NCBI GenBank assembly: GCA_038244055.1
Contig: JBBRTW010000441.1
Coordinates: 1-6,112, forward strand
Direction of reading: 5' to 3'
Source: DASPKW01 sp038244055
GTDB lineage: Bacteria; Planctomycetota; Phycisphaerae; Tepidisphaerales; Tepidisphaeraceae
Length of the DNA: 6,112 nucleotides
The stretch's first letter is position 1, and every line of letters begins with the position of its first letter. Positions 1 through 5,860 of the stretch are shown here, piece by piece. A program made the position numbers and the translations under genes. The notes beneath the pieces are model-generated. The model saw nothing but the letters and a program-made list of their open reading frames with translations, did not search any database and was not told the origin of the DNA.

Positions 1-1314
1 AACCCCTCCGCCACGCCCGTCCGCAAGCGTCCCTCCCTCGATTTCTCTCTCACCGGCCTGGTCTACTGCTCCATGATGATGTTCATGGGCCTGGCCGCCG
101 TGAACACCCAGGCCAACCTCCTCTTCGGCGTTTTCGGCCTGATGATCGGCGTACTCCTCGTCGCCACGCTCATCTCGCGCATGGTCATTCGCAAACTCTC
201 CGTGCAGCGCCTGCTCCCCGAACATGGCGTAGTCGGCGAGGGCGTCACGCTCCATTATGAATTCACCAATAAGAAACGCTTCTGGCCCAGTCTCTCGGTC
301 ACCCTCAGCGAACTCGATGGTGCCGAAGCCTTCACCCGCCAGCCGGCCGCGTACATGCTCCACGCCGCCCCGCGCATGACCGCGACCGTCCCCACCCAGG
401 TTATCCCCAAGCGTCGCGGCCTGCATCCCTTCGACCGCTTCCAGCTCTCCACCAGTTTCCCCTTCGGCTTCATCAAGCGCGCCCTCGGCCGCCGTCAGCG
501 CGATGTCATCCTGATTTTCCCCGCCATCGCCCGCGTCGATGCCCGCCTCCTGCAGCTCTGCCGCTCGGCAGACCAGTCCGGCGCGACCATGCGCCCGCGC
601 CGCGGCGGCGATGATGAATTCTACGGCGTCCGCGAATACCGCGAAGGCGAAAACCCCCGGCGAATCTACTGGCGTCGCTCCGCCCGCACCGGCGTCCTGG
701 TCACCAAGGAGATGACTCAGGTCTCTCCGCCCAAGCTCATCATCCTGGTCGATACATTCCTGAACAATCGCTCCCAGGAAGAACACATCCAGGTCGAAAA
801 AGTCATCGCCATGGCCGCCTCTCTCGCCTCCCACGCCCTCGAAGCCGGCCTCATGGTCGGCCTCTTCGCCTGGAACGGCGCAGCCTCCAATACCAGCCCC
901 GCGCGCGTCACCCACCTCGCGACACATGAGAATGACTCCGACGAATCTCTTCAATCCGCAATCCGCAATCCCCAATCCGCAATGACCTGGCTCTCGGTCC
1001 CCCCCGAGCGCGGCAAGCGCCACCGCCGCGATCTCCTCTCCCATCTTGCCCAACTCCCCCTCAACACCCTCCACGATACCCAATCTCTCCTCGATGCCGG
1101 CCGGGGCTTCCACGCCTCCACCGCCACCCCCGTCCTCATCACCCCGCGCGACGTCCAGCAAGGCCTCAGCGAACAAGCGCGCTCAAGCCTCGTCGTCGTC
1201 TCCACCAAAAACCCGCAGTCCAACCGGTATTTTACCTTTGAGTCGAAGGTTGATTTTGCCACTTGCATGCCCTGGGAGCAGCAGCCGGAGCAGAAGTTAG
1301 AAGTTAGAAGTTAG
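1..1314 (+). CDS. DUF58 family membrane protein (vWA-like), 5' end outside window
   Basis: The frame is open from base 1, and the codons before the first ATG (73) already read as protein (…KRPSLDFSLTG…), so the true start lies upstream; 437 residues are visible. Residues about 16-34 and 39-59 form two hydrophobic helices, the usual DUF58 N-terminal membrane hairpin. A beta-rich segment with the typical 'LPEHGVVGEGVTL' stretch follows. The DUF58 signature is at residues about 201-235: GGDDEFYGVREYREGENP then RRIYWRRSARTG. After it comes a vWA-like stretch (PKLIILVDTFLNN), whose metal-site motif looks degenerate. By family knowledge these proteins work with MoxR ATPases and transglutaminase-like membrane proteins; the exact role is unknown. 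Oddities: a heptamer array at 952-984 adds residues QSAIRNPQSAM, and the last eight codons (QKLEVRS-stop) lie in the left inverted repeat of the downstream cassette, so the natural C-terminus was probably replaced. Confidence 0.93.
   Translation, partial: NPSATPVRKRPSLDFSLTGLVYCSMMMFMGLAAVNTQANLLFGVFGLMIGVLLVATLISRMVIRKLSVQRLLPEHGVVGEGVTLHYEFTNKKRFWPSLSVTLSELDGAEAFTRQPAAYMLHAAPRMTATVPTQVIPKRRGLHPFDRFQLSTSFPFGFIKRALGRRQRDVILIFPAIARVDARLLQLCRSADQSGATMRPRRGGDDEFYGVREYREGENPRRIYWRRSARTGVLVTKEMTQVSPPKLIILVDTFLNNRSQEEHIQVEKVIAMAASLASHALEAGLMVGLFAWNGAASNTSPARVTHLATHENDSDESLQSAIRNPQSAMTWLSVPPERGKRHRRDLLSHLAQLPLNTLHDTQSLLDAGRGFHASTATPVLITPRDVQQGLSEQARSSLVVVSTKNPQSNRYFTFESKVDFATCMPWEQQPEQKLEVRS
952..984 (+). 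repeat. Heptamer tandem array (CAATCCG units) inside the DUF58 gene
   Basis: Four consecutive 7-bp units CAATCCG, CAATCCG, CAATCCC, CAATCCG are followed by a partial CAATG. The array is read in frame as QSAIRNPQSAM. It lies in a variable stretch between the 'GLFAWNG' strand of the vWA-like domain and the conserved 'PPERGKRHRRDLLSHLAQLPL' helix, where a loop is expected. The units contain no stop codon on the plus strand. Confidence 0.9.
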
Positions 1315-1325
1315 AAGCGAGAAGA
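1291..1325 (+). repeat. Left 35-bp inverted repeat of the cassette
   Basis: Three AGAAGTT heptamers (1292-1312) are followed by AGAAG and CGAGAAG. The stretch is an exact reverse complement of 1774-1808 and pairing breaks on both sides of it. It supplies the last codons and the TAG stop (1312-1314) of the DUF58 gene. Because TAG recurs every 7 bp, three units give a stop in all three frames. Confidence 0.95.
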
Positions 1326-1360
1326 AAGAATCACGGATTCAACCGCAACCCATTTTGAAC

Positions 1361-1364
1361 GGAG
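1361..1364 (+). promoter_or_regulatory. Shine-Dalgarno (GGAG) for the four-helix-bundle gene
   Basis: GGAG lies 6 nt before the ATG at 1371. It stands out because the neighbouring starts (transglutaminase, cinA) have no comparable purine motif, and it supports ATG 1371 as the start. Confidence 0.6.
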
Positions 1365-1370
1365 CATGCG

Positions 1371-1802
1371 ATGAATGCACAGTCGTTCGAAGAACTGGAA
1401 GTTTGGAAAAAGGCCCACAAGGTGGTTCTCGACGTTTACAGTGCCACCCGACAGTTTCCGCGCGAAGAGCTATTTGGCTTGACCAGCCAGGTCCGCCGAT
1501 CGGCCGCGTCTACCCCAGCCAACATTGCCGAAGGCTTTCGCCGGCCAACCAAGGCGGACAAGCTTCGGTTTTACAACATTGCGCTCGCTTCGCTCGACGA
1601 GACCCAATACCACCTCCTTCTCGCCCATGATTTGAAATACGCCGACACCCTATCGCTGCGAGAGCGCTCAAGAGAAGTCGCCCGAATGCTCAACGCCTAC
1701 ATCAGTGCCATCGAGCGCTCCCGCCGCACCACGCGAACAATCGGCCTTATTTTGGCCGCCGGCGCGACCCTCCTCTTCTCGCTTCTAACTTCTAACTTCT
1801 AA
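1371..1802 (+). CDS. Four-helix-bundle protein, 23S rRNA IVS / S23 type
   Basis: A 143-residue protein matching the four-helix-bundle family (TIGR02436-type, first known from ORFs in 23S rRNA intervening sequences). Family hallmarks in order: FEELEVWKKAHKVVLDVY (about 6-23), FPREELFGLTSQVRRSAAS (about 29-47), PANIAEGFRR (about 49-58), then LRFYNIALASLDETQYHL and ARMLNAYISAIERS. Four long amphipathic helices are implied. Related proteins form small oligomers that bind nucleic acid or, as Avd in diversity-generating retroelements, a reverse transcriptase; the stand-alone members have no settled function. Family members usually end soon after the 'LNALI..L' helix; this one has an extra tail of about 25 residues, hydrophobic and ending LLTSNF, whose last part is translated from the right inverted repeat. 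Codon use differs from neighbouring genes, consistent with transfer. ATG 1371 follows a good GGAG. Confidence 0.93.
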   Translation: MNAQSFEELEVWKKAHKVVLDVYSATRQFPREELFGLTSQVRRSAASTPANIAEGFRRPTKADKLRFYNIALASLDETQYHLLLAHDLKYADTLSLRERSREVARMLNAYISAIERSRRTTRTIGLILAAGATLLFSLLTSNF

Positions 1803-1808
1803 CTTCTG
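1774..1808 (+). repeat. Right 35-bp inverted repeat of the cassette
   Basis: Exact reverse complement of 1291-1325, containing three AACTTCT-type heptamers. It encodes the last residues of the four-helix-bundle protein (…SLLTSNF) and its TAA stop (1800-1802), and ends 8 bp before the ATG of the transglutaminase gene. TAA recurs every 7 bp, so all three frames stop within the array. Confidence 0.95.
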
Positions 1809-1816
1809 TCCCCCCC

Positions 1817-4174
1817 ATGCACGATCTGAAGCAATTTCGTCCGACTCTCTACCTGGTCCTCGCCTTCGGCATGGCGATCTTCTGTCTTGCAGTTGAAAAT
1901 CCCGGCCTGCTCTTTCTTTCGTTGATGGTTCTTTTGATTCATTACACTTTAGTCCGCAAAGACCGCTTCCGCCCCATCCCCCGCCTCGTCGCCAACATCG
2001 TCACCCTCTCCGCACTCGCCTACACCTTTGTCGCCATCCGCACCTCTTCCAGCCCCATCGTCACCATCGGCCAGTTCCTCGTTTTCCTCCAGCTCGTCAA
2101 GCTCTTCGAGCTCCGCGCCAATCGCGATTACGTTCAGCTTCTCATCCTCTCGCTCCTCCTGATGGTCGCCGGCGCGATCTCCACCGCCAGCCTGCTCGTT
2201 GGCGTGCTGGTCATCATCTACCTCTTCATTTCCCTCTACTGCTGCCTGCTCTTCCATCTGAAAGTCGAGAACGACGCCGCCCTCTCCGCACAGACCCTCC
2301 CGGTCGAAAAACTCAACGCCGCCACCGTCAAGCAGGATCAGCGCTACCTGCCGCGCTCCATGAAAAAACTCGCCGCCCTCGTGTCCGCCGTCGCCATCAT
2401 CATGGCCTGCTTCGTCTTCCTCTTCTTCCCCCGCGGCACCGGCGCGGGCATGTTCGGCCAGCTCCAGTTCCGCCCCGGCCAGGCTCTCACCGGCTTCTCC
2501 GAAGACGCCTCCATCGGCGCGATCACCCGCATCCAGCAGAACACCGAAACCGTCGCCAATGTCCAGGTCACCCGCGCCGATGGCTCGGTCCTCGAAGGCA
2601 CCCGCACCATTTATCTCCGCGGCCGGACCTTCGACTTCTACAACCGCCGACTCCAGAAATGGGAACGCGCTCCCTTGCGCGAGCGCGATCTCAGCACCAC
2701 GCCCGGCGTCTCCACCGACCTCCTCCGCTCCGATGAGATTCCCATCGCTGGCGAGAGCATCCACTACCACATCTCCCTCCGCCCCACCGGAACGCGCACC
2801 CTCTTTTCCCCCTCCAACCCCTTCCGCTACATGCCCGGCCGGGAAATGGGCAAGCTCCGTTACGTCCGCGGCGATCAAACCCTCGCCACCCATGCCGAAG
2901 TGATGCAGCGCCTGGATTACGATCTCGATGCCCGCCAGCTCTCGCCCGATGATGACCTGCTCACCGCCCGCTACTTCAACAATCGCCCCCCTCAGATCGC
3001 CAAATCCACCGAACTCACCAGCGCCAGGGAACAGGAGGCCATCCAGATCAGCCCGCGCATCGCCGAATACGCCCGACGCCCCGAAGTCTCCGGCGATGAG
3101 GTTGACCCCGACCTCGCCTCCAAGCGTCCCTACACCGCCGACCTCACCGACCTCGATGAACGCATCGCCGGCAACATTCAACGCCATCTCCTCCACACCT
3201 TCAAGTACACCCTCGATCTCGGCGCGCTCGGCTTCAAGAACGACTCCAACCGCGATCCCCTCGAGCAGTTTCTCTACGAATGGAAGGCAGGCCACTGCGA
3301 ATATTTCGCCGACTCCATGGTCCTCCTCTGCCAGAGCCTGGGCATCGAGGCCCGCCTGGTCCACGGCTTCAAATGCGATGAGTACGACTCCGCCATGGGC
3401 CACTACTACATCGTCCGCCAGTCCCATGCCCACGCCTGGGTCGAAGTGCGCACCCAGCACGGCTGGAAGCGCTTCGACCCCACCAGCGGCAACGAGGTCA
3501 ACCCCTCCGAATCCACCTCCACCTGGCAGTCCATCAAGCACTTCTTCAACTTCCTCGACTACAAGTGGGCCACCTCCGTCATCGCCTACGATGGCGACCG
3601 CCGCGACAATCTCATCGCCAACATCGACCAGAAACTCGTCACCACCGTCGTCAACAGCCGCTACAGCCCGCGCGAAATGTCCAACCGCCTCTCCCGCTGG
3701 TGGGACCGCTTCACCGATTCCATCGGCCGCTGGCTCGATGGCCGCGGCGGCTGGTCCATGGCCGACAGCGTGCAGATGCTCGTCATGGTCGGGGTCGTCA
3801 TCTTCATCGCCCTCCACGTCCGCCGCCTCGGTGCCCGCGTCCGCATGCGCCGCCGCGCCCGTAAGATCGGCCTGACCAGCCTCCCCGGCGCTGAGCAAAT
3901 CCGCCTCGCCCGCCAGCTCGGCTTCTACGCCCGCCTCATGACCCTCCTCGAAAAACACCGCATCACCCGCCCCCGACACCTCACCCCCCAGGAATTCTGC
4001 GACTGGCTCACCTTCCTCCCCAACCAGGCCTTCATCTCCATCCAGTCCCTCACCAAAGCCTTCTACGCCATCCGCTTCGGCCGCCAGGAACTCTCCCCCG
4101 AAGAGCAAAAAGAACTCGACAACACAGTCGATGAACTCGAACCGCTGTTTACCACGCCGCTGACCGTGCGCTGA
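1817..4174 (+). CDS. TgpA-like membrane transglutaminase (DUF3488 / Transglut_core / DUF4129)
   Basis: A 785-residue membrane protein of the TgpA type. Residues about 10-210 hold a cluster of hydrophobic helices (DUF3488-like: around 11-45, 58-74, 80-95, 106-150 and 184-205, ending FLFFPRG). A long extracytoplasmic region follows. The papain-like transglutaminase core carries a complete predicted triad: Cys494 in AGHCEYFADSMVLLC, His539 in SHAHAWVEV and Asp554 in WKRFDPTSG. A single membrane helix (about 652-668) and a basic stretch lead to a DUF4129-like C-terminal domain (about 700-775). By homology it is an inner-membrane enzyme with the catalytic domain on the outer face; substrates are unknown (Pseudomonas TgpA is essential). 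It normally forms a unit with DUF58 and MoxR genes; here the four-helix-bundle cassette separates it from DUF58. ATG 1817 has no clear Shine-Dalgarno, which fits former translational coupling to DUF58. Confidence 0.95.
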   Translation: MHDLKQFRPTLYLVLAFGMAIFCLAVENPGLLFLSLMVLLIHYTLVRKDRFRPIPRLVANIVTLSALAYTFVAIRTSSSPIVTIGQFLVFLQLVKLFELRANRDYVQLLILSLLLMVAGAISTASLLVGVLVIIYLFISLYCCLLFHLKVENDAALSAQTLPVEKLNAATVKQDQRYLPRSMKKLAALVSAVAIIMACFVFLFFPRGTGAGMFGQLQFRPGQALTGFSEDASIGAITRIQQNTETVANVQVTRADGSVLEGTRTIYLRGRTFDFYNRRLQKWERAPLRERDLSTTPGVSTDLLRSDEIPIAGESIHYHISLRPTGTRTLFSPSNPFRYMPGREMGKLRYVRGDQTLATHAEVMQRLDYDLDARQLSPDDDLLTARYFNNRPPQIAKSTELTSAREQEAIQISPRIAEYARRPEVSGDEVDPDLASKRPYTADLTDLDERIAGNIQRHLLHTFKYTLDLGALGFKNDSNRDPLEQFLYEWKAGHCEYFADSMVLLCQSLGIEARLVHGFKCDEYDSAMGHYYIVRQSHAHAWVEVRTQHGWKRFDPTSGNEVNPSESTSTWQSIKHFFNFLDYKWATSVIAYDGDRRDNLIANIDQKLVTTVVNSRYSPREMSNRLSRWWDRFTDSIGRWLDGRGGWSMADSVQMLVMVGVVIFIALHVRRLGARVRMRRRARKIGLTSLPGAEQIRLARQLGFYARLMTLLEKHRITRPRHLTPQEFCDWLTFLPNQAFISIQSLTKAFYAIRFGRQELSPEEQKELDNTVDELEPLFTTPLTVR

Positions 4175-4200
4175 TGCGAATTTGGTCAGGCTTATCTTCT

Positions 4201-4315
4201 GTCATGCTGAGCTTGCGAAGCATCTGGCCGCGATATTGGAGGGCCATTCGATTAGACGATCGGGCCTCGAACCATCACGCAGATCCTTCGGTCGTCTATA
4301 CTCCCTCAGGATGAC
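4201..4315. repeat. REP-like inverted pair (two hairpin units facing each other)
   Basis: The left unit (4201-4225) begins GTCATGCTGAG and ends GAAGCATCT. The right unit (4281-4315), read on the minus strand, begins GTCATCCTGAG and ends GAAGGATCT. Each can fold as a hairpin (ATGCT with AGCAT; ATCCT with AGGAT), and the two also form an imperfect terminal inverted repeat around a central spacer of about 55 bp. The one base that differs in each arm changes in a paired way (G:C to C:G), which keeps the stems. Similar 'GTCATCCTGAGCGAAG…' repeats are common in intergenic regions of environmental bacteria. It sits 26 bp after the transglutaminase stop, with no T-tract, so it may affect 3' end stability rather than act as a standard terminator. 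Confidence 0.75.
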
Positions 4316-4336
4316 CCTGCGCCCACTCTCTCCCAC

Positions 4337-4406
4337 ATTTGCCAGTTGACATTTGCCGATTGCCATTTGACTGTTGCCAGTTGACATTTGCCATTTGAAA
4401 TTGAAA
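4337..4406 (+). repeat. Degenerate heptamer array in the cinA leader
   Basis: Ten successive 7-bp units: ATTTGCC, AGTTGAC, ATTTGCC, GATTGCC, ATTTGAC, TGTTGCC, AGTTGAC, ATTTGCC, ATTTGAA, ATTGAAA. The first nine share the core NNTTGNN and the last slips one base. It is notably AT-rich for this window and ends 8 bp before the probable cinA start. Two copies of TTGACA (4346 and 4381) arise from the repeat, but neither has a convincing -10 at proper spacing. Confidence 0.88.
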
Positions 4407-4414
4407 TTGCCCAA

Positions 4415-5860
4415 GTGAATTCCATCATCCTCTCCATCGGCGACGAACTCATCCTCGGCCAGACCGTCGACACCAATTCCGCCTGGCTCGCCCAGCAGTG
4501 CGCCGCCATCGGCATCCGGCCGGTCCGCCACGCCACCGTCTCCGATGCCCAGGAGGACATCGAGATGGCCATCGTCGAGGCCGCGCAGATCGCCGATGTC
4601 CTCCTCATCTCCGGCGGCCTGGGCCCGACTGAGGATGATGTCACCCGCGACGCCCTGGCCGCCGTGCTCGATGTCCCGCTCGCGCTCAACCCCGCGGCCC
4701 TCGAGAATGTCGAGCGCTTTTTCAAAGCCCTCAACCGCCCCATGCCCGAGCGCAACAAAGTCCAGGCCATGATCCCCCGCGGCGCACGCATGATCGAAAA
4801 CACCAACGGCACCGCCCCCGGCCTGCGCGCCACCCTGCGCACGGAAATCGCCGACCCCGGTGGAGACGATGAAGCCTTCGTCGAGAGCGAGTGCGAGATT
4901 TTCATCATGCCCGGCGTGCCGAAGGAAATGAAGGCCATGTTCGAGCGCTCGGTCCTCCCCGCCCTCCGCGAAATCCAGAAGCAGCAGGGGGGCCCCGGCC
5001 CGGTCATCCTTTCCAAAACCCTCCACACCTTCGGCCTGGGCGAATCCGCGATCGCCGAACTCCTCAAGCCCGCCGACCTCATGAACCGCGCCCGCAACCC
5101 CAGCGTCGGCACGACAGTCGCCGGCGGCGTGGTCTCCCTGCGCCTCAATGCCTATTTTGATTCCCCCGAAAAATCCAGGAAAAAGCTCGCCGAGACCGAG
5201 CAAAAATGCCGCGCGGCATTGGGCGATCTGATCTACGGCGAAGACAATGAAACGCTCCCGCAAATTGTCGCCCAACTGCTCCTGAACCCCGAACCTCGAA
5301 CCCCGAACCCTGAACCCCGAACCCCGAACCCTGAACCCTCTTCCAACACGCAACTCACGACGGCCGAATCCTGCACCGGCGGCCTGCTCGCCAAAATGCT
5401 CACCGACCTCCCCGGCTCCTCCGCCTGGTTTAAGTACGGCTGGGTCACCTACTCCAACGAAGCGAAAATCTCCCTCCTCGATGTCCCACCGCAAACCCTC
5501 GAAGAACACGGCGCGGTCTCCGAGCAAGTCGCCGCCGAGATGGCCCGCAGCGCCCTCAAACTCGCCGCCGCTGACTACGCCCTGGCCATCTCCGGAATCG
5601 CCGGCCCCACCGGCGGCACCCCCAACAAGCCCGTAGGCACCGTCTGCATCGCCCTCGCCTCCCGTTCGCCAACTCAGGACTCAGCGCCCGGCACTTCGAA
5701 CTCCGATTCCCCTCAGCACCCAGCCCTCAGCACTCAGCACTCTATCTCCACCCGAACCTTCCTCTTCGCCGGCGACCGTGAGATGATCCGCGACCGCAGC
5801 GCCAAGATGGCCCTCACCATGCTCCGTTATCACCTGCTTGGCAAATCCATGCCCTTCTGA
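4415..5860 (+). CDS. cinA: CinA: nucleotide pyrophosphatase-like domain plus NMN deamidase (PncC) domain
   Basis: The N-terminal MoCF/CinA domain shows SIGDELILGQTVDTNS (residues 7-22), SGGLGPTEDDVTRDALA (from 66), NGTAPGL and FIMPGVPKEM (163-172). The C-terminal CinA/PncC domain shows AESCTGG (317-323), SGIAGPTGG (393-401), KPVGTV (405-410) and GDRE. By family knowledge the C-terminal domain hydrolyses NMN to NaMN and ammonia (pyridine nucleotide recycling), and the N-terminal domain resembles ADP-ribose pyrophosphatase forms; the protein is cytoplasmic. The start is placed at GTG 4415 because family members begin a few residues before IGDEL; TTG 4388 is an in-frame alternative, and a stop at 4382 excludes anything earlier. 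There is no clear Shine-Dalgarno. At 481 residues it exceeds the usual 410-430; two in-frame heptamer arrays (residues about 290-309 and 420-443) explain most of the excess. Confidence 0.96.
   Translation: MNSIILSIGDELILGQTVDTNSAWLAQQCAAIGIRPVRHATVSDAQEDIEMAIVEAAQIADVLLISGGLGPTEDDVTRDALAAVLDVPLALNPAALENVERFFKALNRPMPERNKVQAMIPRGARMIENTNGTAPGLRATLRTEIADPGGDDEAFVESECEIFIMPGVPKEMKAMFERSVLPALREIQKQQGGPGPVILSKTLHTFGLGESAIAELLKPADLMNRARNPSVGTTVAGGVVSLRLNAYFDSPEKSRKKLAETEQKCRAALGDLIYGEDNETLPQIVAQLLLNPEPRTPNPEPRTPNPEPSSNTQLTTAESCTGGLLAKMLTDLPGSSAWFKYGWVTYSNEAKISLLDVPPQTLEEHGAVSEQVAAEMARSALKLAAADYALAISGIAGPTGGTPNKPVGTVCIALASRSPTQDSAPGTSNSDSPQHPALSTQHSISTRTFLFAGDREMIRDRSAKMALTMLRYHLLGKSMPF
5284..5339 (+). 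repeat. Heptamer array (GAACCCC/GAACCCT) in the CinA interdomain linker
   Basis: Eight 7-bp units: GAACCCC, GAACCTC, GAACCCC, GAACCCT, GAACCCC, GAACCCC, GAACCCT, GAACCCT. They are translated in frame as a Pro/Glu/Asn/Arg/Thr-rich linker (…PEPRTPNPEP…, residues about 290-309) exactly between the N-terminal part of CinA and the start of the C-terminal deamidase domain. A T at a unit end creates TGA with the next unit; this occurs only at 5311 and 5332, where the TGA is out of frame. Confidence 0.92.
5672..5741 (+). repeat. Heptamer-type array (ACTCAGC/CAGCACT) in the CinA C-terminal domain
   Basis: Clear 7-bp periodicity occurs at both ends: ACTCAGG ACTCAGC (5672-5685), and CCTCAGC ACCCAGC CCTCAGC ACTCAGC (5711-5738). 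A more divergent middle includes ACTTCGA ACTCCGA. It is translated in frame as a Ser/Thr/Gln/His/Pro-rich stretch (residues about 420-443, ending ALSTQHS) inserted between the conserved KPVGTVCIALAS strand and the TRTFLFAGDRE strand of the deamidase domain, where normal CinA proteins have a short turn. Confidence 0.82.

Larger units (their letters stand above)
1291..1808 (+). mobile_element. Putative four-helix-bundle cassette with 35-bp terminal inverted repeats
   Basis: A 518-bp segment has ends 1291-1325 and 1774-1808 that are perfect reverse complements over 35 bp, each built on heptamers (AGAAGTT / AACTTCT). The only gene inside is the four-helix-bundle gene at 1371-1802, with its own Shine-Dalgarno. 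Codon use in the cassette is mixed (for example four of the first five Phe codons are TTT), unlike the C-ending flanking genes. It separates DUF58 and transglutaminase genes that are normally adjacent. No transposase is encoded and no target-site duplication is visible, so if mobile it would depend on functions elsewhere or on RNA-based copying. The layout of complementary ends enclosing an S23-type ORF recalls 23S rRNA intervening sequences. The repeat and gene are seen; mobility is inferred. Confidence 0.6.

Noticed and set aside
1328..1340. Small palindrome GAATC-ACG-GATTC just inside the left cassette end
   Set aside because: A 5-bp stem with a 3-nt loop is short and not matched at the right end; likely chance.
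1290..1809. Target-site duplication flanking the cassette
   Set aside because: The left flank ends GCCGGAG and the right begins TCCCCCC; no direct repeat is visible.
2928..3875. A 315-codon plus-strand frame inside the transglutaminase gene
   Set aside because: Ser/Pro/Thr/Ala-rich out-of-frame reading of the same GC-rich DNA; overlaps the conserved catalytic core in the true frame.
1949..4108. A 719-codon open frame on the minus strand, antisense to the transglutaminase gene
   Set aside because: It is a codon-bias shadow: C-ending codons on the plus strand rarely give stops in this antisense frame. The product is Gly/Glu/Ala/Val/Asp low-complexity with no family motif, while the plus-strand frame has a full catalytic triad.
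4346..4409. sigma70 promoter for cinA using TTGACA at 4346 or 4381
   Set aside because: The hexamers are products of the heptamer repeat, and at 15-18 bp spacing only GACTGT- or AAATTG-like sequence is found, not a -10 box.
4202..5527. A 441-codon open frame on the minus strand across the spacer and cinA
   Set aside because: Same antisense effect, and it runs through the REP-like pair and two heptamer arrays (giving repetitive GFRVRGSGF-type sequence). No recognisable domain.
952..5741. CRISPR array
   Set aside because: Repeats are contiguous 7-bp units with no unique spacers and no cas genes.
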